Positions 23,968 through 36,730 are shown, numbered from the stretch's first letter. The stretch: 64,000 nucleotides of DNA from Caprimulgus europaeus (GCA_907165065.1 OU015550.1:6483501-6547500); one strand, 5' to 3'. A program made the numbers and translations. Notes: generated by a model from the letters alone, not told the origin.

Positions 23968-26394
23968 AAGTCTGTAAATGTCTGTTATTGATCAGTGCTG
24001 GAGCCCAGACAGAGGTTTAGGTGGACTATTGTAGAGTGAGTGTGGTTTTATATTAAGTTGTCTTTGTCTAGTAGAATCAGATGCTGCCTGCTTATTTATC
24101 TTGCCCATAAATGTTGACTTCATAGGTCAGAACTTCTTTGTCTGGACATAAATGAAGAACAGTGCCCTTTTTTTTGCATTTGTGCTCACTATTACAGCAG
24201 TCACTGCTTCCTTGCTGCTGTGTCTGGAATATAACATTTGGGCTTGATTTAAAGCCAGCATAAGCAGCAGGATAACCTCCACCTGTCATGTTCATCTTCA
24301 TCCTGGCTGTCATTCACAAACTCACACCAGCATGTGATGCTCATCTCAACGAGAAACAGTTCCTTTGCGTCAGTGTGTGAGCCTGATTTTTATTCACTTG
24401 TTTGTTTATTTACCTATCCATCATTCCCTCAAATTGTTTGCATAAGAATGGAGATTAAAACTTCTGTAATAATAGCTGGAGCTGAAATTGGATTCTAAGC
24501 TTCCCAGGCCAGGGGATGATTAGAGCTGTCAGAGCATGCTCCCAGAGAGCTCTCTCCTCGTCAGCGGCTCTGCTGTCCTGTGCAGGCTGTCCCAGCCCCG
24601 CTTCCCCGCAGATTAAAGGAAGATTGTTCTTCCATTTTCATATTCTGCATCTCTCATCTGTTGAAGTAAATAAATTGAAGCTGCTTGTGCTGTTTGTCCT
24701 AAGTCTCTTTTCCAAAGAGCTGCCACTGATTATCAACCTTTTTTATTTTCCATTGTTAATCCTCCCTCCTTCCTTCCAGTAGTCTGTTCATTTACTAATC
24801 CTGTCTGTCGTGTACGTGGATGTTAAGAGATGGAAATCTAATCTCAATGAGGTTTTCATTCTCTGTCTAATGCATTTGTGTAGATTCACAGGATATAAGC
24901 TTTTTTGTATGGGGTTCTTAGTGAAGCAGGATGCCTAAATGACCATCACTACCTGGCCTCACAGAGTCAATCCGGACATACACGGATTTGGCATGGCTTT
25001 ATTCAGATGCAGTACGGGGTTTTTAATAGTTATAAATTGCATTTATATCCTTCCTGATAATTTCACTGAGACAGAAGGGGTCTGTTAAAGGTTTGGAGCC
25101 TTTCCCAACCTACAAACATCTTTAAATAGGATACAGGCAGAGCTGGAGTTGGAGCTCCTCTATGGAGCTGGAGGCAGAGCAGAACCTCGTGCTGTCACGT
25201 ACCCATTGCCCAGCGGCATGGCTGGTGGTGTCACATATGGGATTTAGGATTCTAATTCCAGTGAAGAATTCACAGGCTGTGGGCTAGATCCTTAGAGAAG
25301 GACAGATTGCCACCCCCTGGCTCTGTCTCTCTCAGATGCTGGGGTGCTGCTGGACATCCAGTGCTTCATGCATCACCAGTCCCCTCCCCGCCACCCCTGT
25401 GACACACACAATGTCACACAACCATGGCAGTGGGAGCAGTGAGAGAAGCTGGAGAGACCCATGGAAATGGCTCAGCTGTGCAGCTGCAAACTGCCTACGT
25501 GGTGAACTCGAGATCACCGAGTGCAGCTTTGAGATTAAGGATGCCTCATGCTTATTCATAACCCTCTCAGGGCTGGGATTTCTGTTTCTCAGGGTGCCAT
25601 CGACTCATAGGCTGAAAACTTTGGTCCCTGGCTGCTGGTGCTGCTTCTCAAGCATTGACTCCAGCAGCAGGATCCAAAGCTGGAGAGAGATGGCATTTTC
25701 TGAGCTGCTGTTGTGTGGGTCTCAAGGAGCTGGCCCAGGCGTGTCACAGAGCAGAGGCTTTGCGAGGTGGGGAGGATTGACAAGTCTAACGTCACAAGCG
25801 TGTTTCCAAATGAATCTGTTGTGATAGATATTAGTCATAAGTACAAACTGCAGGGAGATTTACATTTTATTCTCTTTATCCTACTTCAATCCTGAACAAC
25901 CAACCCCTCTGCCCACCCCAGTTTGGCATATTTAAAGGGATTTGCTACGTTTTTAGTAATTAAAGGTCCTGGAGAACAGTGAGCTCCTTTGAACTGAGCG
26001 ATACGTGTGCACGCTCAGGCTGGATGTGAGCAGCTCTCTGTGCCTGAATGCTCACACACACCCACAGGGACAGACCCTTACTGGCACGGTGCTGGTCAGC
26101 CTGGTCACCAGGCACCCATGCCCCTTGTGAATCCACGCTTCTGCCTTTGTGGGTTTTCTGTTCTCTCCTCTAGATTTTCTGGGGTTTTTTCCTCCTGGCT
26201 GAGCCCAGCCAAGCCCCCATTGCAGCCCCGGGCAGGGGAGGTGAGGGGGAGCACGCTCTGGCAGCCGTTCTGCAGAGCTGCTTCTACATCTCCAACACAG
26301 CGTGACTTAATACTCATAGTCTGGATTTATCTGGTATCTGTCATACGTGGGTCTCATTGCATTTGATGACCTTTAATTAATTAAGCTTCATAAA

Positions 26395-26515
26395 ATCCTA
26401 ATAATGCAGGAATTATTAATCCTGTTTTAAATTAACTGGCTAAAGAGAGGTGAAACATCTTACCAGTCTGCAGCTATCTGATTTGAACCCTGGCATCCTG
26501 CTGACTCCAGCCTTG
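26395..26515 (-). repeat. MIR-type SINE relic (reverse), the clearest copy
   Basis: The plus strand carries AATCCTGTTTTAAATTAACTG, then CTAAAGAGAGGTGAAACATC, TTACCAGTCTGCAGCTATCTG, ATTTGAACCCTGGCATCCTG and CTGACTCCAG. These blocks follow the reversed MIR consensus closely: TTTTACAGATGAGGAAACTG, AGAGAGGTTAAG, CACAGCTAG, GATTTGAACCCAGG and CTGACTCCAG. The GAACCC block is the reversed B-box region. An age before the bird-mammal split is expected from family history. Confidence 0.7.
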
Positions 26516-27547
26516 CTGTAACCCAGCAGGAAAATTTGCTTCATACAGGACTTCAGGTGAAGTCTTTACAGATATAAAGTTCATGTGCTAAGTTCCTCCC
26601 TGTTGCAAATGGAAGCAGCTCCTTTGACCCTATAAAATCACGAGTGTCTTACACCAGGGCCAAACCACGTCTCTCTCTTTTGAAACACGTTCTCAGTAAA
26701 GGCAGACGCGAGAATTCCCTTTCCTCCTGGTTGCTGTGCCAAAAACTTTCACATGACTCTGTAATTCCTTTTGCACAAATGCAGAAGGCAGTCCCATTTT
26801 ATCAATCTTAGCTTGGGATTTCTTGGCATTAACTGACTTGTAATTTTCTCTGGAAGGAAAATTTGTGAGTGGTTATTTAAAGCTCTGCTGCACCTCCCTT
26901 GCGAGGTGTGCCATATCTCTGTCCTTCCCAGGAAGGAAGCAATTCTGATGACAATGTGTGTTCTGGCTACATTTCACTGGCTCTGTAGCCAGGCAGGAGT
27001 GTGAGATTACTGGTGGTTGTTGTAAACACTGTATTTTGTGTGTGTTCATAATTTTCTAATCTTTATGATCATTGCAATTTGATTTTCCCGTGGAGGGCGC
27101 ACACATGGGTAGAGGTACCTGTGACCACGGGGGTCACAAACTGCTTCTCAGCCAGAGAGCTAATCTGCAGATTGCATATAAAAATAATTTCATGTAACAT
27201 TCTTCTCTTAATTAAAAAACTCCTCAAACTTCTAAGTGGAGGCCTGTGCTTATCACATCCTCCCATGGAGGGTGTCAGATGTGAGGAAGAAATGTGTTGT
27301 GCTCGGTGACAGAGGAGAGCTGGCAGCTCTCAGTTATTTTCTGGGAACAGTTTCATGGGTGCTGGCGATCCCTGTCTCACTGAACAGCCCGTTCTGACAC
27401 CGTTTTTGCCACAGACCACATTAAGTGAGACACATGTGCGGTGTGATACCGCTCTGAGGTGCCACGGTGCCCTCAAGTGCTTCTTGCAAGAGGTGGCCCT
27501 GATGGTGACTGGAGAGGGACATTGGTACCCGTGATTCTCACATTTCA

Positions 27548-27640
27548 TTTGAGGCTCTAATTACTGATTGTGTGACCTTGGGCAAATCCATGTCCCCCCC
27601 TCTGCCAAAGGGTAGAGCAGAAGAGACTTCCCTGTGCTCA
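27548..27640 (+). repeat. MIR-type SINE relic
   Basis: TTACTGATTGTGTGACCTTGGGCAAATCC matches the conserved MIR core (TTACTAGCTGTGTGACCTTGGGCAAGTC) at nearly every base over about 28 bp. The 3' half is C-rich and degraded. Confidence 0.65.
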
Positions 27641-28052
27641 GTGGCACTGGCTACTGACAGGATGGAGTTTAATTGTTCACTTGGTCACCCATCCTACCTG
27701 TAAGGTGCCTTGTGGTCTGGCTGTGGCTGGAGGACATGAGAGGTTGTCTGAGCAGGAGGGGTGGCTCGGGGAGGGAAGGGCTGAGGCTGGAGCCCTGTGA
27801 GCAGCCTGGCAGTGCTGGCTGGAGCCTCCTGAACCCGGCAGAGCGCAGGCAAACCGGCGTGGACAGGGAGGTGTTGGCACATTTGTTATCCCAGCAAGAG
27901 GAGTTAATTCCCTGTGGAAGGCACCATGGCCCCAGTCGTGACCCCCATGGGTGCTGTTCTGGTTTCATCACTGTCTTTGAACCCTTAATGTGATTCAGGC
28001 TCTTGCCTTGTAGTGACTTGTACTATTGGCTTCTCTAGCGTTTGCTGTTAGC

Positions 28053-28080
28053 TCTCGTTAGGTACTCCGCCCTAACGAGA
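28053..28080. repeat. Perfect 10-bp inverted repeat with CpG in the stem
   Basis: TCTCGTTAGG (28053-28062) and CCTAACGAGA (28071-28080) pair exactly around the spacer TACTCCGC. It could form a short hairpin. Confidence 0.85.
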
Positions 28081-28813
28081 CATGAAGAGCTGCTGAGTGT
28101 CCTAGACAAGTGATGTGTAGCCCTCTCTTGCTGATTATGAGTTGATGCTGAAAGGCTAAAACCCCACAAAGACAACAGCAGTACAATATCGTGTCCTCTG
28201 TGCAATGGGTTAGTTTTGTGCTTCTTATAATCCACACGAGTCTATGGAATTAACCATAATGCCAGCGCTCCCATCCAGCTGCCTCGAAGCTCTTTTCAGG
28301 TGTTAGTCACCTTAGTGTCACAGTGCCTGTCTGAGGAGAGAAAATGCTGCCTGTTATCAGCATCATATGGCTGAGAAAGATGCTGGTGGGAGTGGAACAC
28401 ATAAAAACACACCAGGGTCCTGTGCAAGGGCTGGGCTTCGAGTCTCTGCTTCCCACTCCTTGCCTGGTGCTTGATCTGCACCAGCCCAGCAAAGGGTGAG
28501 TCATCTGAAACAAATCTTGTTGGGTTCTGGACCATCACATGGGTCCTCTGTAGCCCCACAATGTGCCACAGTCACCAGAGTCTGGCAACACTCTAAATTC
28601 AGAGAAAAACATCTCCCCAGTCCTGCTATAAATACAGTTCTTGCCTTTTCTGCACTGGACAGTATTTCTGTGCTCAGGGCGACTCTTGGCTCTGAAGATG
28701 CAGCATGCACTGACAAATATTTCTGTGGGGTCATGTCACCTGGAGAAATACACTTTGCTGCCCGGAGCACCTCACCCAGCGTTGTTTTCCCTGTGGGCTG
28801 GGCCCTGGACGTT

Positions 28814-28836
28814 GATCTCGGGGCACGGCCGAGATC
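28814..28836. repeat. Perfect 8-bp CpG-containing inverted repeat
   Basis: GATCTCGG (28814-28821) and CCGAGATC (28829-28836) pair exactly around a 7-base spacer in a locally CpG-rich patch. Confidence 0.8.
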
Positions 28837-30677
28837 CGATCTGCTGAACGCTGTTTGTAAGATTAAAGAGAGATGATGAGTAACGAGTCCTAGTTAGCTC
28901 TGTGATGCTATTTCTGTCCCAAAACATTTGAAGAGGAGCAAAACAGGTCACAAAAGGCTCCAGAAACCAAATCTTTAGGAGGGTTTTGTAGCCACTGGGA
29001 TGAGTTAATGACACAAAGCGGGTGTAGGTTGTAGCAGATGGAGCAGACGCGGCAGTGATGGGGAAATGCTGATGCTGGTGCGTTGGAACTGGCTCGTGGT
29101 GCTTGTGAAGGGGATGATGTGGTGTGATGCACGTAGCAGGGTGGGTCTAGGCTCTGAGGACACTGCTGGTATTTTCTCTCTTATGTCCTCTGTGTCAGAC
29201 TGGAAAATGTTTGCAGTGTGGAGAAGCAATGCTCCAGACATTTGCTTTCTCTTCCTGTTTCTCCACACCCTGTGCCAGGGCAGGAACAGCCCCGTGTCTG
29301 TGCCACCTTCAGCAGAACCGAGCCATAAGAGTTCAGGGAAAGTTAAACATTTCATTATTTATTTCTCTGTGGTGATCCCTGTACACTTGAGTCATGAGGC
29401 TTGATTACATTGACATTAGCATGTTCATAATTCATCAAATCATCTGGACTTGGCCGTATCAGTAAAAATATTCTTCATCTTTCTTTGTTTCTGGACATTG
29501 GTCTGTTTTGAACATTTTCACGTTTCCTACTGCCTTGGGCACACTCAGGAGGTGTTTTGCTGTCTCTCATTACCTACAGCGTAGGTAACTGGAGCTGGGA
29601 ATGTTTTCCAGTACATTTTAAAATGAAGCTTAGCTATATGTCAGCATGTGTATATTTGTATAAATAGAAATCTGGCTGTATGTTACTATCGTTAAACACC
29701 CCCAAATTTAGGTTTTGTTAAGTCAAAAAGCTGCACAGAGTGGAAATGGGAGGCTCTGAGTTAAATTATATCAATGATTTCTGATCACCGTGAACCCAGG
29801 GTCTCACAAAATAGGAGTTTTATAATTAGAAATACTGTTTTGAAATTTTTTGAGAATCTGCCAGATCATACTGATAACCTTGGGTTTTATTTGAAAAAGG
29901 AAGATTAACACCCTGATCACAAGGAATAATTGTTACAATATTTCACATTGCACTGGAGCTTATTGCTGAACTCCTCAGTTTGACACTGGTGAATATTCTG
30001 CTATTTTATCATCGCTGACGTGCACAGGAAATGTAGAATTCTGTCAGCACTGAAAAGTAAGGGCTTTAATTGAAAATAAATAAATAAAAGCTGATTTTAC
30101 TGAAGCTACCTGGGCTTTGCTGTAATGAGGTCTTTGTTGTGCCTTTTGAGCACAGTGGAGAAGGACCTGTCAGGGGGTTATTAAGCAGTGCAGCAGAAAA
30201 ACTTTGTTCCTTTCCCTGTAAACTCTGTAACCTTCATCATGATGAAGACTTATCTAGCACTTGATAAAAAATGTCCCAAATTCCACAGTAAAAGGAGAAA
30301 ACCGTGTTAACGTTCAGGAAGCTGCTAACAAAGTGGGTCATTAATAATGTTCCGAGGCCTTTGTGCAGAGGTGGTTGGGGATGAATTGTCAGTCAGAAGT
30401 TTGTAATTTCCTGAGTTTTGTTGTACTAATGCAGATTCTTAACCTCAATGATTTTGTTTGTGAAACATTTTGTTGGCTTTAATTGCCTGCTTTTCTTTTA
30501 TAAATCTGATCTGATAGTGGAAGTTTTGGAGGCAAATTCATTTTGCTGAAATAGATTTTTCTCTATCTTATTTTCCATTGTATTATGAATCCAAAAGGAG
30601 GGTGATTCAACTGGAGTCACGGTGAGCGTGTGTTGGGAACTGAAATATTCTATTATCTCCAGACTCTTCTCTGCCAA

Positions 30678-30699
30678 GTGTGTGTGTGTGTGTGTGTGT
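30678..30699 (+). repeat. (GT)11 microsatellite
   Basis: Eleven uninterrupted GT units. Confidence 0.9.
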
Positions 30700-31929
30700 T
30701 AACACATTGCCTACTCCTACAGCAGGTGCTGCTGCAGGAAATGGCTCTCCTAATACCTGCAGTGTGTCTCAAAAATTGTTCTGACATGAGATGTCTTTCA
30801 ATTACAGTGATAAATCTTTATTATAACAATTTATTTTCTTAATTACAAATTGATGACCACAGTGCTTTTAATGGGAATGGCAGTCAGTCCCTGCACTTCA
30901 GTATTTCAGACCCAGGAAGGATGGCAATGGGGCTTCAGCCTTAGCACACCCTGTCCTAACTGCAGATGTGGATGTGCCCCACAGCGTGGTAGGACCTGTA
31001 AGAACGTTGTGGTTTGTGTGAAGGAGGGGGATGAGAAGCCCTGGGTTTGCACTTGTGTTCTCTGTATAGTGTACGAGGAAGCCATAAATAGCCTCGCAGT
31101 AAACACCCCTTGCCTCCTCCCCTGAGAAGAAAAGGAATGGCAAGCTCCCTGCTTCTTCCAATCCAACAACTGGCAATTTTCTGTTCAGCCCTATCCCAAT
31201 GTGTTACAAACCCCACCTTTTGCTTTTTCAAATAAAATCCCATTTTTCCCTCTAAGGAAAGCCATTTGAAACGCACTTAGCAACCGTCAGAGTCTATTTT
31301 TAGCTTCTATCAGGGTGTAATGTACAAAATGTAATAATCTCATGCTTGAAGCTTTTTTCCCTTCTTCCCAGAGATGTGAAATTGCTGCAGTTGAGTAAGG
31401 GTGAGAGAAACTGCTCTCTCAGCTTTGCCCAGAGCTCATTCTCTGTGTCAGTGTCTCCGTATCTCGAGTTGTTCACGTCCACCTTTAGCTGTGTGGTTAT
31501 TTATGGGCAAACCCAGCCACCGTGGATGTGCTGAACCAGGTAAAGTGAGTGTATGTTTTTAGATTCCTCTGACCATGGAGCTTGTTGTCAAGGATGTTTG
31601 TAGGACAAGGAACCAAGGAGAGTCTAGAAAGATAATGAATAAACATCTCCATGACTTCAAGAAAGGTGGGGGAATAGAGGGACTGTTTGGTGAATGAAGA
31701 GTGTCTTCAACCTCTTCTCACCCAGTGGACCTGGAAAGCTGAGCTGTTGATATCAATGTTGGTCCTAAGATACACTTTCCTTTTTCTACAAAGGCACCTG
31801 CTGCAAAAGTCAGGTCTGCAGAAGCTCTCAGGGTGTGTGGGGGGAGACATGTCTTCCATTAATCTGTCTGTGCCCTCTGAAGCAGGGTATGAAGGATGAT
31901 CTCACAACTGTAGAACTGGGTTGGGACAC

Positions 31930-32040
31930 TAGTGTTCCCAAATTACTGCTGTGGAATATTGCCTGAGACCTTGGCTAAGTCATTAAAGTCATTAGCTTTC
32001 ATGTGATTTAGTTTGTCACTTTCAGTTCAGATTTCTATCA
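31930..32040 (+). repeat. Possible MIR-type relic
   Basis: AATTACTGCTGTGGAATATTGCCTGAG is followed by ACCTTGGCTAAGTCATT, resembling the MIR core with TTACTAGCTGTG and ACCTTGGGCAAGTCACTT separated by a small insertion. The rest is not recognisable, so the call is tentative. Confidence 0.35.
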
Positions 32041-33795
32041 TTTTTCCAATTCTTAGACAAGGCTGTAATAAAGATAAACTTTGTCTGTCACAATGTTCAT
32101 ATGCTTCAGGGCACCAGTCCATGGGTAAGCTCCTGGCTTTGTTGGGTGGCATCTACCCTTCCTCTTCAGTATTTGGTTTTGTCTTACAAAAATGAGTCTT
32201 TCAGGACTCAGATTTTATGATTTAGTGCAGTTGTGTGGAAAGTCTGAAAAGGCCTCCTCCAGCTGGATGCTATTGGTTTGTGCTGGCACATCTGAGCCAT
32301 CAGACACGAAGAAGCTGACCACAGCTTTGGTCCATGTGTCCTGATACATGTGGAGGTGTCAGCATTTACCCAGTGAAGGCAGTTTGGACTGTGAACTCCC
32401 AGGGCTGCAAAAGGACAGAGATACTAGAAAGAGGGGAAGACCACTGAGGTCAAATGGTCCATTCCCTGGCGCCGGGGATGATGGTTCTGTCTCTGTGTTT
32501 CCGACCACTTTGTTCGTTCGAGTTTTGAATGGCAGAAGTGATGGGGCTCCTGTTGCTCCCTTCTGGAGATCAAGTGACCTCCTGTGCCAGATCAGAAATA
32601 GACTTTAAATAATTCATTGAATAAAGTCTAGGATTTTTGTAAATGTCTGTCTGATTCTCCCTGCTCTCTGTTATTCCTGGCTTTCCTACCAACCCGTAGA
32701 GCACAGTCACATCCCTCCTGCCACCACACCTCCTTTCACTCACAGACCATCCCAATTCTTTGAGCATTAGTTGAATTTTCCCTTTTTCTCTTGAATGAGG
32801 GAATTATTTTACCCAATAATAAGACTTTGATTTTCCTGTTTGAGGGTGCTTTGCTCTGATCTGAAAGAGGACAGAGACGTTATTTCCTCGGCGTGGAACT
32901 TGCCTCACATCAGAAGTCAGCGTGTTAAAGCAAATTGCACGGTGCCATAAACATCCAGAATGAAGCTCTGTTCTCATTTGTGTCCGTGCAATCACGCTGA
33001 GTCCAACCCAGCCTGTGGAGCTCAAGGACTGACAACCTGCTCGGAGGCTTGGGGCACACAGCCTGACTGGACGGGGTAAGGCAGGGTGGCAAGGCACGAG
33101 GCAGAGTTCTGAAACATAATTCTGGATGAGAGAAAAATATAGGGAATTTGTTAATATTCCCGAATCCCAAGCACTGGTGCAATCATGTCCTCATTACTGC
33201 AAAGGATGAGTTTTTTGATGCTGTTCAGCTTCAGGCTGGAACAGAACATAAGATAGGTTTCCTTGCAAAGATACATTCCTATTTTATTTGATAGTCTGAA
33301 ATCAAATCAGAAGGAATGTTATTTAATCAGTGAGGAAAGAAAGAAGGAATAAACAGGCATCCAGTAAATTCATGGTTGTCCCTATGTGACATGTGAGGTC
33401 CCCTGGGAAGTTCACAACCCTTTGGAGAGCATCAGGCGTGTATTTAGTTCCCCTGTGGCACACCTGAGACAGAATTCCTGAGTGGCCTCACATGTGCACT
33501 CCCTGCCCTGGGGAGATGCAAAACTAGAACTCTTTCTTTTTTCTTTCTTTTTAAATGGTATAAACTGGCAGTGATTTATTTCCACCGCAGTTCTAGTGAC
33601 TGTCTCGCTTTTGGGGAAGTTAGGCCAGATTTATAACAGGCTAAGTAGGAGTAAAATTTATCTTCCTTTAAGCATCCACAAAGCCTTGTGTGAGCTCCAG
33701 TTTTCTCCACTGGATGTGACAGTTGCTCTGGGGTGCTGTGGTGCTTTTGCAAGTCATTAGTTAACTTGCAATTTTACCTTTTCTCTTTATTGTAG

Positions 33796-33812
33796 AGATT
33801 AAAAGCACAGAG
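33796..33812 (+). other. Candidate 17-nt microexon
   Basis: A strong acceptor (CTTTTCTCTTTATTGTAG-like, AG at 33794-33795) is followed after 17 bases by a good donor, GTACGTG, at 33813. Microexons of this size exist in vertebrate neuronal genes, but a 17-nt one would shift the reading frame. Without transcript data this is only a splice-signal observation. Confidence 0.15.
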
Positions 33813-34327
33813 GTACGTGCATTGACAAACAGTGAAGTCCTGGTGGTTGCACCTTCTTGTTCTGTGGCTGCAATAGACTTGGTTTTTCTTTTGAAAAGGA
33901 CCTTTTTTTGTAATGTAACCTTACTGGTTTGTGTGGATTATAGTGTTCCTGGTGGGGGTGTGTGTGCAGGAGAGAATGAAGCTGGAGTCAAACCCGGAGC
34001 CCTTGAAGTAACAAAACAAAAACAGCAACACAAAAGTAGAATTGCACTGTAGCTCATTTAAGCCTTACTGAAATTTCCATTGTGCAGGCATTTAAATGTT
34101 GTAGTTACTGTGGCACATCTCGTTTTGCTTTATTCCCTGGTGGATGTTTCCCCGAGAAGTCGGTACAGATGCTGAACAATAAAGCCTGCTGCAAATTGCT
34201 TTCCAACTGCTAGGTAATTACAGCAGATTTTATGCTAAATGTAAAGAATGTACTGCTATTTTTTAATAAAGGGAACATCTTTTCTGATCTGATACTTTAA
34301 TACTGTCTCATTTGTCTTACTTTCCAG

Positions 34328-34449
34328 CTGAAGGATAACTTCCAGTTGTTCACACTCCAGCGGAGCTGCTGGCATTCCTGCCTTCCCGTGTTCTCCTCCA
34401 GAACCTGCATGTTATGATGATCAGCTGGAAATTCAGCTTTGTGTATTGA
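34328..34449 (+). other. Candidate 122-nt non-coding or UTR exon
   Basis: A pyrimidine-rich tract ending in TTACTTTCCAG (AG at 34326-34327) is followed after 122 bases by a perfect GTAAGT donor at 34450-34455. Two of the three plus frames close within the first ten bases, and the third closes after 29 codons. An internal coding exon is therefore ruled out, while a lncRNA, 5' UTR or stop-carrying alternative exon is not. A possible upstream partner with strong splice signals lies about 0.5 kb away on the same strand. No homology is recognised. Confidence 0.3.
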
Positions 34450-35999
34450 GTAAGTGACTTTAAATATTTAATAAGACTACACTGAGGCCACAGAGCATGT
34501 TTCTATCTGTACTTGTTACCGGATTGGACAGAATATTTTGGTTTCAGCAGGCTTCAAGGATTAACTCCACTTTTTGTCACATTTGTCAGTGTTTACTAAC
34601 ATCACCAGTGACATTATAATCTCTCATACACCAGGCAGAGTAAATATAAAGCTCCTCATCCCTTCTGAGAGGGAGGTTTCTCTCATTGTACACAAGTGAC
34701 TGTCTTGTACTGCAGGAAGTGTTGGTGATTCCTCTGTGCCACAAAGTGGGTGAGCTGGGATGGGTGGGATTCATTTTGTGGGGAGATCCCATCAGCAGAG
34801 TGGGGTACAGGGGAGGCTGCTTCTCAGGTCATCCAGACACTCGGTATCAAGAGGTTTGTGGTGCTGTATGGAGTGGCACAGGCACTGCAGCCATGGGCAG
34901 TGTGGTGTTAAATGTCCTCCTGCCCCGTCCCCAGCAGAGCTCATTGACCTTGGTGTCACATCTGGGGTTCTGTGGCTCCAGTGTCTCAGAGATGGGTCAG
35001 GGCAATTTGGGGGAATGCAGGAGCTGGGGAGGGCTCAGGGATGGGTGTTTGAGCTGAAACACGTTTGAAACCTCGTGGGAAGTTGGTTCCTGGAGAAAAG
35101 GACCTGCCTGTATGTCTGTGCTCGCAGGCTTGGGCAAGGGAAGAGCAATGTGAACAAGCTCCAGGAGTTGAGTGTAACTCCTTCTCCAGGACCTGCTCAT
35201 CAACATCTCCTTCCATCAGCAATGCTTCTTAGGGCTCCTGTAGTGAGCACCCATGTTTTGTCACAGCAGAGATGACAAAGGGTTTCAAAGGAGGGATGCT
35301 GCTGCTGGGTTTTGTTAGGTGGACACCTGTGTAATGTCTATTTCCTCATGCCACCCTCAGTTTGTTCTAAGAATATGATGGAGAGCACAGCCCCCTGGGC
35401 TGGGAAGAGCATGGAGGGAAGAAAGCATGGGATTGAAATGTATTTTTAATATGTGTCAGTCATTAGAACCTAAAAATTGATGTGAGCCCACACAGGGAGC
35501 AAGTGCATAGGAGTGAATCAGTAACATGTTGATTAAAGGTAGTAGCTGAGAGAGTGAAGTTACTGCATTTTAGACCATTACAACCTCTGAATGGGTGGGA
35601 AAAATAGGATAAAAAAATCAATCCCAAGCTCTAGGAATCTGCATTTCTAAACTGCATGGGAATCAAGAAAAACCTGATTTAAAGACGTTTCCTAAGAGAA
35701 GGTGCAAGTGTAAAATGAAATATTTAACGTTTCTGTGGAGAAGGGAAATAGTCCTGGCCAGGCCATTGAGATGATTCTGTAAAATGTTGTTCACAGTTGT
35801 GTCAGGAAAAAAAGAAAACAAATTTAAACAAATTAGCCTAGCCAGTAAACTAGAATTTGGTATTTAATTCTGGGCAATTACTTTGACATCTCATGTGATA
35901 ATGGAGAAAAATTATAAGAATATGAAAAAGTAAAGGTAGTCAAGGGTAAAATCAGTAGTGTGCTCATGCACTTCTGTGTGCAGAAGCAGTAAAACCTGA

Positions 36000-36125
36000 C
36001 GCTGCAGCACCGGGAAATGGAGCTTTGGTAACAGCCTGTACGTGCGGGTCGGGAGCTGCCTGCGGGCTGCCCACCGGCCGAGGCACCGCCCCACCCCTCG
36101 CGTCTGGGATGGCTCCCGAGTTCCC
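36000..36125. promoter_or_regulatory. Small CpG-rich cluster
   Basis: About 14 CpGs occur in roughly 130 bp. The segment includes a CCGCCCCACCCC Sp/KLF-like site near 36086. It is flanked on both sides by CpG-poor AT-rich DNA. No TATA box, exon or reading frame of note is attached. It could be a small promoter, an enhancer or a GC-biased patch. Confidence 0.3.
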
Positions 36126-36730
36126 CAGGACTTTCCGTGGTGTTTTTAGTCACATCCTGCAAGAACCTTTGCAGTGGTTTCCTGGCAAGAAGAGGGCTGG
36201 TGTACGGGTTTTAGTTAGTAACTGGTTAGCTGTTCCTAGGGAGGGCTGTGTGCTGGTAAAGTGTCCGTCAGCAGCAGCCCTTGGTGCCAGAATCTGCCTG
36301 CAATGAAAGCTTGTTCCCCAGGGCTGGGTGAAAACTGCTCTTGGGTCTCTGTGGATGTGGTAGTGAGTGTTCAACTGAATCGACTCTGTTGCTGGTTTTG
36401 ACCTTCTTTATCTATTTCCCATTTGCTGTCATACACCTGATTGATGGGAATGCAGAAACAAAGAGGTGAAACACCACAGTGTGATTAGTGCAGAGGTTTC
36501 AAGCTCTTGTTCATCTGCTTCCCAGACAGGGGAGCACCACCAGATTATTCATCTGGGAGGTTCTCCCTGGAGGTCACGGGGTGTCCTAGAGCAGACCGCC
36601 CCGAGCTTGGGATGCCAAGCCCATTGGCATCCACCAATGTGACAAGCAGCTCTGGTAGGCAGCCAAAGGTCTGACCTGCTCCCCTGCCCCATGCTGGCAG
36701 AGGTGGCAGATGAGATTAAATCAACAAGAA

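Larger units (their letters stand above)
17406..26390. other. Non-coding stretch with local repeats and a hairpin element
   Basis: No gene is recognised. Contents called separately are a GGGCT array, a 17-bp and a 16-bp minisatellite, a long hairpin with a CRE and a perfect inverted repeat. The 18.42-18.70 kb part weakly recalls diverged LINE sequence (a GGCAGGCTGTTCCACT block) but was not strong enough to call. Longer frames, such as the 135-codon minus-strand one near 21.5 kb and the 162-codon one near 25.5 kb, show no domain. Confidence 0.55.
27641..33795. other. Non-coding stretch, no gene recognised
   Basis: Nothing coding is recognised. Local structures called separately are two inverted repeats near 28.06 and 28.82 kb and a GT microsatellite. 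The 27.67-28.0 kb frames on both strands reflect local GC bias and have no domain. Confidence 0.55.

Noticed and set aside
25306-25324. CTCF-like site on the minus strand (CCAGGGGGTGGCA)
   Set aside because: Only about 13 of 19 consensus positions match and the core is altered.
25336-25824. 162-codon plus-strand open frame
   Set aside because: It resembles no protein family. It is likely a chance frame in GC-richer sequence.
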